A stretch of 46,130 bases of DNA from an uncultured Saprospiraceae bacterium (GCA_937944245.1 CALDYY010000007.1:1-46130); one strand, 5' to 3'. Numbered from the stretch's first letter, positions 28,539-36,777 are shown. Translations and numbers: made by a program. The notes: generated from the letters alone by a model not told the origin.

Positions 28539-28583
28539 AACAACAAAAAAGCCGCTTCACGGTGAAGCGGCTTTTTTGTTGTT
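28539..28583. terminator. Strong bidirectional terminator after the adhesin gene
   Basis: A near-perfect hairpin (arms 28539-28560 and 28562-28583): GCCGCTTCAC and GTGAAGCGGC form the GC-rich stem, and flanking A6 and T6 tracts plus AACAAC/GTTGTT extend it. The T tract serves the plus strand and the A tract the minus strand. Confidence 0.95.
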
Positions 28584-28832
28584 CTCCTACTAGGAATCCT
28601 TTGCCTATCTATCATCCTTCCTTATTCAAAAAGAACGAAAAAGTTGTTTCCATTTCTTTACGCTTACGCTCTAAGCTCGCTTTCTTGGGAATAAAAAATT
28701 TGGAGATTTGACGAAATGGGGTTATTTTTAGTGCAATAAATAGTTGATGATTTGGAAACTTGTTTAACTTTGGTGGATACATGCCATAAATGTTAAAAAG
28801 AGTTGTAGGCACGTTGTCCAAGAGGACTTACG

Positions 28833-28964
28833 CTGTGCTATGCAACTTCATACAACATTGTCTCCAACGACAATGTTCCTAAAAAAGTCCAATTGCGTGA
28901 AGGCTTTAAGATTATGGGCTATGCAAAAAAACGAAAACTTGAAAACATCAATATTTTTTTGTAA
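28833..28964 (+). pseudogene. C-terminal coding remnant, possibly of a GNAT acetyltransferase
   Basis: One frame reads about 43 residues without an obvious start and ends at TAA 28962. It includes IVSNDNVPKKVQLREGFKIM and then GYAKKRKLE. The pattern N, then a basic pair, then GF with a following G resembles the last strand-helix-strand of GNAT acetyltransferases (N..A..LY.K.GF...G). Upstream sequence does not continue the domain, so this would be a leftover of a deleted gene. The stretch also contains a 9-base perfect inverted repeat (AACATTGTC 28854-28862, GACAATGTT 28869-28877). The family call is weak. The preceding bases 28584-28832 hold nothing I can support. Confidence 0.3.
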
Positions 28965-28985
28965 ATTTAATAGAACAATGATGAT

Positions 28986-29213
28986 ATGAGAACACTCAAT
29001 ATTTCTATCTCTGACATAGAGTTCAACAAGTTTGGTATAAAAAGGGACAACCTAACTTTCACTGAGTTTGTAGAACTTATCAGTAGGGAACTGATGCGAC
29101 AAAACCTAAATAAATGTGTAGAATTAGCCGAGAGATACGGGCTATCCTCAATGACTATGGACGAGATAAACGAAGAAGTAAAAGCGGTTCGAAGTGCAAA
29201 AAATCGTCATTGA
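28986..29213 (+). CDS. Small antitoxin-like protein paired with a PIN toxin
   Basis: A 75-residue protein starting MRTLNISISDIEFNKFGI with a predicted beta strand, a helix (FTEFVELISRELMRQN) and a C-terminal helix ending in SMTMDEINEEVKAVRSAKN. Size, the strand-helix opening and the acidic MTMDEINEEVKAVR tail fit the antitoxins that precede PIN-family toxins in Bacteroidota and Cyanobacteria; the tail would wrap the toxin active site. It overlaps the PIN reading frame by 20 bases, a typical toxin-antitoxin layout. It appears intact although its partner is broken. The DNA-binding mode is not clear; it may be a ribbon-helix-helix variant. Confidence 0.7.
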   Translation: MRTLNISISDIEFNKFGIKRDNLTFTEFVELISRELMRQNLNKCVELAERYGLSSMTMDEINEEVKAVRSAKNRH

Positions 29214-29613
29214 TACGAATGTTATCGTTTCTTCGCTTATCCAACAAAGTTATCCCTACAAAATCATCTACGAATTGTTTATAGATGATAAGTTCTTGCT
29301 TTGTGTGTCCGAAGAACTAATGGCCGAGTATTACGAAGTGTTGTCAAGACCAAAGTTTGCAAGGTTCCCCGACTTTTTTGGTAAAGCCGAAAGTTTGCTT
29401 GCAGATATAGAAACAAAAGCCAAGAAATTTGCCCCGAGCACAAAACTTGACTTGATTTCAGACAAAGACGATAATATGATTTTGTAACTTGCAGACTAAT
29501 GTTTGGCAGACTTCGTTATCACAGGTAACACAAACGACTTTACGTTTTCAGTGTACAAACAGGCAAAAATTGTTAGTCCAAAGGAGTATTGGGAGAACTG
29601 TGCACCCCAATAA
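29194..29613 (+). pseudogene. PIN-domain toxin (RNase), interrupted by two in-frame stops
   Basis: A PIN-family ribonuclease toxin of 139 codons read from GTG at 29194. It opens KIVIDTNVIVSSLIQQSYP with the first catalytic Asp, continues with the conserved SEELMAEYYEVLSRPKF (second acidic site) and reaches DLISDKDDNMIL (third acidic site). There TAA at 29485-29487 interrupts the frame, and after LAD a second TAA follows at 29497-29499. The same frame then resumes the family text CLADFVITGNTNDF, VYKQAKIVSPKEYW and stops normally at 29611. Relatives read ILELADE here, so both stops probably replaced GAA (Glu) by single G-to-T changes. The truncated 97-residue product lacks the last acidic position of the domain (the Asp of TGNTND), so the toxin is probably inactive. 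Confidence 0.85.
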
Positions 29614-29691
29614 AAATGCACAAGCACGCTACCACCACCACACATACGGGACACGGCTGCCTGCCAAAAAGGTAGGTACACGGCAGGTCGC

Positions 29692-29790
29692 CATAAAAAG
29701 AAATATTTTGATATTGAGCAAATAATTTAGCTGAAAGCCATTATTGAGGAAGGAAATTTCGGAGCTATAGAAGAGAAAACACGTTACTAG
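29692..29790 (+). pseudogene. C-terminal coding remnant of unknown family
   Basis: One frame reads HKKKYFDIEQII, a TAG stop at 29728-29730, then LKAIIEEGNFGAIEEKTRY and TAG at 29788. The amino-acid composition (amphipathic, charged, no low complexity) looks like real coding sequence, and replacing the first TAG by GAG would give IIELKAIIEE. I do not recognise the family. It lies directly after the PIN pseudogene and ends one base before a large hairpin, as a last gene of an operon would. Confidence 0.3.
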
Positions 29791-29839
29791 CTCTTGTAAT
29801 GAGGGCTTTACTTGAAGTAAAGCCCTCACACTACAAGAG
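29791..29839. terminator. Large hairpin between convergent units
   Basis: CTCTTGTA-TGAGGGCTTTACTT (29791-29813) pairs with AAGTAAAGCCCTCA-TACAAGAG (29815-29839), interrupted only by a small internal bulge. It lies between the plus-strand remnant and the minus-strand BatE-like gene and could terminate both, although the T tract is short. Confidence 0.7.
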
Positions 29840-29851
29840 TTAAATCAACCT

Positions 29852-30613
29852 TCAAATGATTTCGATTATTTCACTACTTAACCAGCCTTCATCGCCGTTT
29901 GGTAGGCGCACTTTGTACCAGTCGCCAATTTTGTCTAATAGATTAACTTTCAATCCTTCATGGAGTAGTAAAATAGAAGCACTTAATTCATCAGGTGAAC
30001 TCTTGAGGGCAATTTCTTCTACTATTACAATCGCTTGTTCGCTATCTTTAGTGTTGGCTGCCGCAAGTGATATGGGCAAAATGCTGATAAACAGCAAGGT
30101 AATGCCTATGAAAAAGCCCCACTTGCGTTGAGTACGGGTTTTACCAATTTGCCAAACAATAAGCGCCGCCATAGCCAACCAAAAAAAGGTAATACCAATT
30201 GCTGCCCAAGTATTGCTACTCAGTTGCTGTCGTAAACCATTCCACCAGTCTATCAAAAAGAAGTTGGGTAGCGTCTCTAATTTATCTTTAATTTGGGCAT
30301 TAACGATGGATAAATTGTGCTTGATGTCTTTATCATTAGGTGCAAGGCGAGCAGCGCGCTCATAGTGCAGTACGGCTTTCCCTAGTTGTTGCATGCGATA
30401 GTAAGCGTTGCCCAAATTGTAATGCAACTCTGCTGATTGATAGCCTTGTTGAAGAATGGATTGATATTGTGTAATAGCAGTTGTATAGTCTTTTTCTTGA
30501 TAGGCTACATTAGCTATTCCAAATGCTTCGTCTATGGTTTGAGTAAAACCAGTAGCTATTTGAACAACAAGCAGTAGCAGCAACAGAGTCTTCTTTAGTC
30601 GTGTAGGCTTCAT
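29852..30613 (-). CDS. BatE-like protein: TPR, two membrane helices and SH3 domain
   Basis: A 253-residue envelope protein. A signal peptide (LLLLLLVVQIATGFTQ) is followed by TPR repeats (about 30-105: AYQEKDYTTAITQYQSILQQ, ELHYNLGNAYYRMQQLGKAVLHYERAARLAPND), two membrane helices (about 135-155 and 165-185) and a C-terminal SH3 domain (about 195-253) with VNLLDKIGDWYKVRLPNGDEG and WLSSEII. This order is that of BatE in Bacteroidota aerotolerance (bat) operons, where BatA, BatB, BatD and MoxR accompany it. Those partners are absent here, so the call is by architecture. A 73-base gap separates it from the OstA-like gene upstream, and a hairpin terminates it. Confidence 0.78.
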   Translation of the reverse strand: MKPTRLKKTLLLLLLVVQIATGFTQTIDEAFGIANVAYQEKDYTTAITQYQSILQQGYQSAELHYNLGNAYYRMQQLGKAVLHYERAARLAPNDKDIKHNLSIVNAQIKDKLETLPNFFLIDWWNGLRQQLSSNTWAAIGITFFWLAMAALIVWQIGKTRTQRKWGFFIGITLLFISILPISLAAANTKDSEQAIVIVEEIALKSSPDELSASILLLHEGLKVNLLDKIGDWYKVRLPNGDEGWLSSEIIEII

Positions 30614-30686
30614 TTTTCTAAACTTGTATTAAGTTTGTAGTAACTTCATCAAATTTGCAAAGCTCTTTAAGGGTTTCCCAACAAAA

Positions 30687-32594
30687 TTAATCATTTTCCA
30701 CTGCATTTGTTTTGCTAGAGGATGTTGGTATTTGTTGATTTGCTTTTTTTTCAGGTTTTATTTCGAGTAAATCTGCCACAGAGCGAGGGCGTTTGTTGAT
30801 TTCCCAACGAAAACCCTCCAACCTCAATTCATCGTGTTTGGCTTGTCGCATGGGGTCTAAGCGGGCAGTAGGTTCATTATAAAATTTTATTTTTCTAATT
30901 TGATTGTTACCAAAATAAAGTAGCATCTCACTACAAATTGCTTTATTTACTCCAATGTAAGCATCAAAGGCATCCAAAGCGTAATAAACGGATTCAGCAT
31001 TGCCCTCCACTTGCATTTGCCTTAGCTCGCTTTCTAAAAAAGTAGCTACAATATTTTTCCCTTTTATTTGATTAAAGTATCTTTCATCAGGGCTATTGAT
31101 GATGAAAGATTTATTGAGTAGAAAAATACGGTCTATTTTTTCGTCTTTTAGCACTAGGCGAATCGTATCCGCTGAGAATTGAGAGGTATCTGACCAAATT
31201 AATGGATTTTCAAAAAATCGAAAAATGGAATCGCGCGTGCTATAAGTCAAAGAATCACAAATGGCTTGCAAATCAGATTTGAAAATACGAACGTCTGGGT
31301 AAGCCACTAAGCTCCTGCTGGTATCTATTCTTTGTAAGCTATCAATGGTCAAAAGGGTATCTAAGCGACGAAAAGCAATTAGCGTATCGGCAGAAAGATA
31401 AAGGGAATCCTCCTCTATTTTTGTGATGAGCAAGGGTCTGCCACCACTAGATTTGAGATAGTCGTTAACATTATCGTATTCTGTAAATTGGCAAACAATC
31501 GTTAAATTTTGGGAAGTATCTTGCCAAATCACATTTCCACTAGCAATACCCAAACCACCTTCACTATCAAAGTCCACTTGGTCGGCTTGCAAAATCTGGG
31601 GTGGATTGCTGATGTACGAACGCCCTCTGGTGCGATAGCGATTTTTCTTTTGATTGTAAACAATTTGCTCTGCTCGAATATTTTGTGTAGAGTCTTGATA
31701 ATTGGCATTACCGAGTAGGAAAATTTCTTCTGTTTGGTCATTATACGTTATCGTGTCAGCGTCTGCTTTTCTTAGCCCCTCATTGAAAGAGGCATTTCCT
31801 GTCAAGGTATAAGTAGAACTTGCACCATCATAGCGAATAATATCCGCTTTCGCCTGCTGGTTGCCTCTTACAAATTGTGCATTTTCCCTAAACTCAGCTA
31901 TTTCATTGGCAGTATTATAGAAACCATCTTCGCAATAAATCTTAGTGGTATCGCTAATGATGAGGGTCGGACCTAAAAAAGTAGCTATTTGGGTCTTGGT
32001 GTTGAAGAGCAGCGTGTCGGAGCGCAAAGTAAATTCCGGATTCACTACAATCACATTATCTCGAAAGTAAACATCATTGGTGGTCGTGTAAAAATAGCCC
32101 CGTTTGCTGCTGAGTTGTGTTTCGCCATTGGTGAGTAAAGCTCCTGTAAAATAGGTGGCTACTTTGGTGTTTAAATCGTAATTGAGTTGCGTTGTGAAGA
32201 GTTGTTGCCCTGCATTGTCCAGTACAACATCACCAAAAAGGGTTGCTTGTTTTGAGATACCATTGTAGTTGAGAGAATCAGAAAAGATGCTCAATGAATC
32301 GCCTTGCTGGATGATTACATTACCTTGTGCTACCAATTGTGTGCTATTAGTGATGACTGCTGAATCGCAATACATAAAAATACTATCTTGCCTAAGCTCA
32401 ACATTTCCTAATAATCGTTGAATTAAGTCATTTTTTTGTTGTAAAAGTTCTAATACATCGGCAAAATCAATGGTGATTTTTTGAATTGTATCTCGAGCAG
32501 CAGATTGACTAGGTTTTGGAACTTGTTGTGCGAACAACATCATCGGAATTGCCCACAACCACACTATTAAACCATATTTTGAATAACGCCTCAT
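30687..32594 (-). CDS. OstA-like protein (LptA/LptD-related)
   Basis: A 635-residue exported protein with a signal peptide (YGLIVWLWAIPMMLFAQQ). The body is a long series of beta strands of the OstA/LptA jelly-roll type, with repeats such as DSIFMYCDSAVI, LVAQGNVIIQQGDSLSIFSD, LFGDVVLDN, TLTGNASFNEG and GLGIASGNVIWQD. The OstA_2 type is common in Bacteroidota and is thought to help lipopolysaccharide cross the periplasm. There is no C-terminal LptD barrel, so this is not the outer-membrane translocon itself. The C-terminal 60 residues contain a proline-, lysine- and asparagine-rich tail. It is upstream of the BatE-like gene on the same strand. Confidence 0.85.
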   Translation of the reverse strand: MRRYSKYGLIVWLWAIPMMLFAQQVPKPSQSAARDTIQKITIDFADVLELLQQKNDLIQRLLGNVELRQDSIFMYCDSAVITNSTQLVAQGNVIIQQGDSLSIFSDSLNYNGISKQATLFGDVVLDNAGQQLFTTQLNYDLNTKVATYFTGALLTNGETQLSSKRGYFYTTTNDVYFRDNVIVVNPEFTLRSDTLLFNTKTQIATFLGPTLIISDTTKIYCEDGFYNTANEIAEFRENAQFVRGNQQAKADIIRYDGASSTYTLTGNASFNEGLRKADADTITYNDQTEEIFLLGNANYQDSTQNIRAEQIVYNQKKNRYRTRGRSYISNPPQILQADQVDFDSEGGLGIASGNVIWQDTSQNLTIVCQFTEYDNVNDYLKSSGGRPLLITKIEEDSLYLSADTLIAFRRLDTLLTIDSLQRIDTSRSLVAYPDVRIFKSDLQAICDSLTYSTRDSIFRFFENPLIWSDTSQFSADTIRLVLKDEKIDRIFLLNKSFIINSPDERYFNQIKGKNIVATFLESELRQMQVEGNAESVYYALDAFDAYIGVNKAICSEMLLYFGNNQIRKIKFYNEPTARLDPMRQAKHDELRLEGFRWEINKRPRSVADLLEIKPEKKANQQIPTSSSKTNAVEND

Positions 32595-32807
32595 CTATCT
32601 TGTCAATTTTCTTACCTTGAACACACAAAATTGATATTTTGCACTTAAAATTACGACATCATTTTAGATTTTGTTTAAGTTTAACTTATTGTTGAGCATA
32701 TTTCTACCATCAAAACATTAACATCACTTGTCATGTGATTTTCCTACTCACAGCAAAGATTTTCTAGTTATTCAACGCCTATGTTTTTATTCATCCCATA
32801 CAAGACC

Positions 32808-33530
32808 CTACCAGCTTGCTGTCCATATCAGTTGTAATGCTGATATGATGAGCAAAATCTCAACAAGCAAAATAAACTTTCCTCGACTCAATTTTTCAAT
32901 AATTTTTTTTCCTGTCCAGCTACCCAAAATCATGGCTAAGCCAATAAAAAGACCATAATAAAGTTCGGTCTTTCCAATAAGCGCATATTTGTTATAAATG
33001 ACTGTCTTTGTTAGGTGCATGGTTAAAGCGGTGAATGCTTCACTTGCTACATATGCGCTTGCCGTCAAGTTAAGTCCTAGAAAAAAAGCTGCCCCAAGTG
33101 GTCCAGCACTGCCTGCAAGTCCAGATAAAAAGCCTGTTAGTCCACCGCCAAACAACATTCCTTTATTGCCAAGTGCTATTTTCTTGATTTTTGTCCTACG
33201 ATAAATAACCAAAAGTATTAGAAAAATTCCTATTCCAATTTTAATCTTGTTGCTGTCAATATCAGTGAATAGGTAACTGCCTAGAATTGTTAAAGGAATT
33301 GCGGTCAACAGAAAGAAAATAATGGGTTGCCATTTCAATTCGTGCCTGCCGAACCAAACTCTTGAAGCATTACCAAATATTTGTCCGATGGTCAAAATGG
33401 GAATAGCTGCCTTTATTCCAACTATATTGGTCAAAACGGGCAGTAAAACCAATGCACCGCCAAATCCTGCCGCCCCCGAGATAGTTGCTGCAAGAAAACT
33501 AATCACAAACAAAAGCAACAGTTCTTCCAT
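32808..33530 (-). CDS. TSUP family (TauE/SafE) membrane transporter
   Basis: A 240-residue polytopic membrane protein with about seven or eight helices. The opening FVISFLAATISGAAGFGGALVLLPVL has the glycine-rich first repeat of the TSUP family and FGGGLTGFLSGLAGSAGPLGA is the second, inverted repeat. Family members export sulfite, sulfoacetate or related anions; the substrate here cannot be deduced. It starts one base after the YnfA-like gene stop, so the two are co-transcribed. There are no sulfur-metabolism genes nearby. Confidence 0.85.
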   Translation of the reverse strand: MEELLLLFVISFLAATISGAAGFGGALVLLPVLTNIVGIKAAIPILTIGQIFGNASRVWFGRHELKWQPIIFFLLTAIPLTILGSYLFTDIDSNKIKIGIGIFLILLVIYRRTKIKKIALGNKGMLFGGGLTGFLSGLAGSAGPLGAAFFLGLNLTASAYVASEAFTALTMHLTKTVIYNKYALIGKTELYYGLFIGLAMILGSWTGKKIIEKLSRGKFILLVEILLIISALQLIWTASW

Positions 33531-33531
33531 A

Positions 33532-33852
33532 TCAGCGTGGCATAAATAAAATTATAGCAGCACCTACAATACAAACGCCTGCACCAATAACATCCCATTC
33601 GTCTGGCATTTGGTTTTCTGCAAAATACAACCAAAGCAAGGAAGCAGCAATGTAAATTCCACCGTAAATGGCATAGGCTCGCCCCGCAAATTCTGTTTGT
33701 ACCCTTGTTAATAGCAATGCAAATATCATTAGAGAAATAATACCCGGCAACAACCAATACGGCGATTTGCCAAGTTTGAAATAATTCCAGAAAGCAAAGC
33801 ATCCAAAAATTTCAAAAAAAGCTGCTCCGATATAAATTAAAATATCTTTCAT
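33532..33852 (-). CDS. YnfA (UPF0060) family small membrane protein
   Basis: A 106-residue protein with four predicted helices, full length for the family. Signature blocks are AAFFEIFGCFAFWNYF, GKSPYWLLPGIISLMIFALLLT, FAGRAYAIYGGIYIAASLLWLY and WDVIGAGVCIVGAAIILFMPR. YnfA proteins resemble small multidrug-resistance transporters; reports of efflux exist for some members, but the native substrate is unclear. It heads a two-gene unit with the TSUP gene. Confidence 0.93.
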   Translation of the reverse strand: MKDILIYIGAAFFEIFGCFAFWNYFKLGKSPYWLLPGIISLMIFALLLTRVQTEFAGRAYAIYGGIYIAASLLWLYFAENQMPDEWDVIGAGVCIVGAAIILFMPR

Positions 33853-33904
33853 TTTTGTTTATTTATTGCTTAATAATTATGACTTGGTAGCGCAAGCAAT
33901 TCAA

Positions 33905-33958
33905 GAAGTCAGATTTATAAAATATTCGTTTTCAAAAACTAAGAATTTAAGCAAGCTC
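33905..33958 (+). repeat. Degenerate right-end copy of the MITE-like element
   Basis: From GAAGTCAG to the terminal AAGCTC, and on through the following TAA, the segment matches the right end of the 15833-15986 element at 47 of 57 positions, including ATTCGTTTTCA for ATTGGTTTTCA. The adjacent TAA fits the same target. No left end is recognisable in 33853-33904. The remaining intergenic stretch to 34112 holds nothing I can support. Confidence 0.65.
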
Positions 33959-34112
33959 TAAATAAAAAATGTAATCTTTTCATTCTTCCTGTTTTCTTAC
34001 TTTTGTCAGCTTTATTAGGCTTTTTATATTGTTTGGTGCACAATATTAGCTAATAAACAGTCGCAATCCAAATAATGAAACATAAATGTTAGAACAAGTC
34101 CAGTAACTGTTT

Positions 34113-34120
34113 TATATTTG
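34113..34120 (+). promoter_or_regulatory. Possible -7 box (TATATTTG)
   Basis: TATATTTG matches TAnnTTTG and would give a leader of about 39 bases to the ATG at 34163. No TTG is found at the -33 position. Confidence 0.35.
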
Positions 34121-34162
34121 CATCAGCTATTAATCAAACCTGCTCTTCCAAATTAATTGATT

Positions 34163-35029
34163 ATGAAAAGGCATTACTTCTTTTTCTTGAGTTGCTTACT
34201 TTTTTGTGCTTGCTTAACAACACAAAAGAACGATGGCAACGACACAACTAACCATGAAAAAATAAGTGAAGAAACTCACAACCAAAGTTCTATACGTTAT
34301 ACTTTTTCAAATGAATATGACGATTTTGATGTTAGGTCGTTAGAGGCTAAAGTTGGCGAAAAACAATTTACGTTGTTTTCGATAAATGAAGAAGTATGTA
34401 TTCGCATAGCAAAACAGGGAGATTTCAACAAAAACGGGTATGAAGATGTGCTAGTTGAAATCATAAATGGCTGTGGCGGAAATTGTTGTGGCAATAGCTA
34501 TGTTGTATTTAGTTACGATGGAGAAAAGTTTCAAAAGACAACAACAGTAGGTTATGATTTTAACGGTATTGAGGTGCATAAGGCAGATTCGGTACTAGAA
34601 TTTACTGTTCAGACGGTCAATTATGGTGTTGGTAATACTTCATCATGCGACAGTAAAGAAGAAACCTATCGTTTAAATGAGTATCAACTTGAGTTGATAG
34701 CGCAAAAAATAGAAACTCCTATGGCTGCTTTGAAGGAAATTAAAGCACAGGACTTTGAAAACAAGCGCAAAACAGAACTCATTCTATCGCATGATATTGA
34801 CGGCGACTCGAAACTAGACAAGCTCATTTGCCAATATGACAAGGATTTTAAAAGTATCAGTGGATGGCGCATTGAATTTGCCAACAGTTCTACTTATGAA
34901 GGTGAAACTACAATAAATATGCACCGTTTGGGCATACTATCTACAAAGCATTTCGGCAGTAATGATTTAGTAATAAGTTGCTCACAAGTGCTACAATGGA
35001 ACGGCACTACATACGAAGAAGTGAACTAA
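34163..35029 (+). CDS. Putative lipoprotein with calcium-loop-like motifs
   Basis: A 288-residue protein of no family I recognise. The N-terminus (FFFLSCLLFCAC) ends in a weak lipobox with Cys at -3 and +1. Two short Asp-rich loops are visible: GDFNKNGYEDVLVE (about residue 90) and DIDGDSKLDKLICQ (about 213), which look like FG-GAP or EF-hand-like loops of the type found in VCBS/dockerin-like surface proteins. Between them is a cysteine cluster, NGCGGNCCGNSYVVF. A role in surface binding is possible but not established. The TTG at 34157 is two codons upstream; the ATG at 34163 is preferred. Its stop overlaps the convergent FAD oxidoreductase by 4 bases. Confidence 0.65.
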   Translation: MKRHYFFFLSCLLFCACLTTQKNDGNDTTNHEKISEETHNQSSIRYTFSNEYDDFDVRSLEAKVGEKQFTLFSINEEVCIRIAKQGDFNKNGYEDVLVEIINGCGGNCCGNSYVVFSYDGEKFQKTTTVGYDFNGIEVHKADSVLEFTVQTVNYGVGNTSSCDSKEETYRLNEYQLELIAQKIETPMAALKEIKAQDFENKRKTELILSHDIDGDSKLDKLICQYDKDFKSISGWRIEFANSSTYEGETTINMHRLGILSTKHFGSNDLVISCSQVLQWNGTTYEEVN

Positions 35030-36162
35030 CCCACCAACATCTCTGCTGCTTTTTCACCGATAAGGCTGCCAATAGCAATGCCCATGCCGCCCATGCGAAC
35101 AGCCACGCCTACGCGTGGTGAAGTCATTTCGATAATAGGCTGCTTGACGTCGCCAATGCCAAGTATGCCACTCCACCACTGCTCAATTTCAACTTTTGTG
35201 TTAGGCACAACGACATGGTGTAGTAAATCAATAAGTGCTTGTTGGATTTTGTCAGTTAATCCAAATTCAGCTATTTGTTCTTCTTCTTTAGCAAGATTTC
35301 TACCTCCACCTAATAAAATTCGGTTACCTACATTTCTGAAGTAATAGTAGCCTTGCTCGTAGTGAAAGCAACCTTTCAGCGAAAGTCCTGGAATAGGTTT
35401 TGTGATTAATACTTGATTACGAGCCGGTTGCACGGCTAAGTTAGGCATAAGTTGTTGTGCAAAACCATTGGTAGCAACCAATACTTTTTCTGCGCAAAGT
35501 GTCCAAGCGTTTTCAAAGTGTAGTTGTACCTTGTTTGAATGTTCTTCTATGGTATTAATTTTTAAGCCAAAAAACGTTTGAATATCGGCTGCCTGTGCAA
35601 GCTGTTGCAAGCGTATTATCATTTTGGCAGGATGAAGTTGTCCTTCTAGTTTACTATAAATCAAGTGCTTAACCTCTTTAAATCCAAAATGTGGAATTTG
35701 TTCATCCAATACGCTAAAAGTCGTGCGCTCCCCTGTAATTTGAAAAAATTGCCGATTTAATTCGTCCAGTTGTTCTACACATTGTTCAAAAATAGCTTCT
35801 TCTCCAGTTTTGAAAATTTCATAGCCGCCGAATGATTCATAATCCATGTATTCATCGCCTACCTTTTGGCGTAGTCGTTGTAACCCTTCCCAACGTTGTT
35901 GCACTAAGTTCCAAACCATTTGTTCCTCATGCGTTGCCAAGTCGCTAATGAGTTCTGTTGGGCTACCAAAACAAGCAAATCCAGCATTTCTAGTGCTTGC
36001 CCCTAGTGGCGTGGCATTGCCCTCTATAAGTACGATTATAGCTTTTGGTTGCAAATGACGAAGTTGCAACGCAGCATTTAATCCCACTATTCCGCTTCCT
36101 ATAACAGCAAAATCTGCTTTTTTAAAATAACTATCCACTTCCCAGAAACTTTGGTTAGGCAT
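35026..36162 (-). CDS. FAD-dependent oxidoreductase, DAO/glycine-oxidase-like
   Basis: A 378-residue flavoprotein of the D-amino-acid-oxidase superfamily. The dinucleotide fold is FAVIGSGIVGLNAALQLR, followed by a charged strand end IVLIEG and the segment LGASTRNAGFACFGSPTEL, in which Ser-Thr-Arg-Asn precede the flavin in many DAO-family proteins. The C-terminal part has VLVATNGFAQQL, LITKPIPG, YYFRNVGNRILLGGGRN and WSGILGIGDVKQPIIE, with VGVAVRMGGMGIAIG closing the FAD site. Substrate is unknown; relatives oxidise amines or amino acids, and glycine oxidase (thiamine pathway) is a possibility without context. No thiamine genes adjoin it. It overlaps the convergent lipoprotein gene tail to tail. 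Confidence 0.83.
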   Translation of the reverse strand: MPNQSFWEVDSYFKKADFAVIGSGIVGLNAALQLRHLQPKAIIVLIEGNATPLGASTRNAGFACFGSPTELISDLATHEEQMVWNLVQQRWEGLQRLRQKVGDEYMDYESFGGYEIFKTGEEAIFEQCVEQLDELNRQFFQITGERTTFSVLDEQIPHFGFKEVKHLIYSKLEGQLHPAKMIIRLQQLAQAADIQTFFGLKINTIEEHSNKVQLHFENAWTLCAEKVLVATNGFAQQLMPNLAVQPARNQVLITKPIPGLSLKGCFHYEQGYYYFRNVGNRILLGGGRNLAKEEEQIAEFGLTDKIQQALIDLLHHVVVPNTKVEIEQWWSGILGIGDVKQPIIEMTSPRVGVAVRMGGMGIAIGSLIGEKAAEMLVG

Positions 36163-36277
36163 AAGTAGCTTGCTTTGATGTAAAAGTAAAAATGATTAAA
36201 AAAACCAAATTACCAAAAAAACATTAATTTCGCACTGAAAATAGTACATTAGCTACATTAAAACCCTTATTATTACT

Positions 36278-36724
36278 ATGATTCAACGCATTCAAACTAT
36301 TTATTTAGCTATCGCTGCTTTGGCTGCTCTAGCTTTAATATTTCTGCCGTTTGCAGCTACGCCTGAACCCGTTATGAGTTCCGCTTTATTTGAAGATGGC
36401 AAATACAACCTGAATGACAATATTGCTTTGTTACTACTTTTCATCGGTGCAGGGGTATTATCCTTGGCTACTATTTTTCTTTTCAACAATCGTCCGCTAC
36501 AAATCAACTTGACTAGAGTAGCTTTTGTCCTTAATTTTATTGGTCTAATCTTAGCTATTCTACTTTTCCTGCGCGATGACATTGTGCGTAGTGATGTACT
36601 GACTAGCCCTAGTGATGGTTTGGGTATTTTATTGCCTATTTTGGTAGGAGTTATGTTGGTATTGGCTTTAAGAAATATCAATAAGGACGAAAAATTGGTT
36701 CGTTCTACTAATAGACTTCGGTAG
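36278..36724 (+). CDS. DUF4293 family membrane protein
   Basis: A 148-residue integral membrane protein with four helices (about 7-27, 48-68, 78-98 and 112-130). It begins MIQRIQTIYLAIAALAALAL, the family signature of DUF4293, which is limited to Bacteroidota. A basic C-terminal tail follows the last helix. The function of the family is unknown. The ATG at 36278 is the only sensible start. Confidence 0.85.
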   Translation: MIQRIQTIYLAIAALAALALIFLPFAATPEPVMSSALFEDGKYNLNDNIALLLLFIGAGVLSLATIFLFNNRPLQINLTRVAFVLNFIGLILAILLFLRDDIVRSDVLTSPSDGLGILLPILVGVMLVLALRNINKDEKLVRSTNRLR

Positions 36725-36777
36725 CTATTCTGCTACCCAAGTTTAATATCAATTTTTAGCATTCTATCTATTTTATC

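Noticed and set aside
28612-28821. A 69-codon minus-strand frame in the spacer after the adhesin
   Set aside because: Low-complexity Phe/Lys/Ile composition, no promoter, no recognisable family. Not reported as a gene.
28801-28880. Integron attC-like site or CRISPR repeat in the hairpin-rich spacer
   Set aside because: No attC core sites, no repeat array and no integrase or cas gene.
29194-29613. Recoding of TAA as Glu to explain the PIN gene
   Set aside because: Other genes in the window end at TAA in the expected place, so general reassignment is excluded; local readthrough has no sequence support.
29489-29725. A 78-codon reading frame after the PIN gene
   Set aside because: It overlaps the PIN coding text in another frame, has no recognisable domain and runs through two unrelated remnants; judged a shadow.
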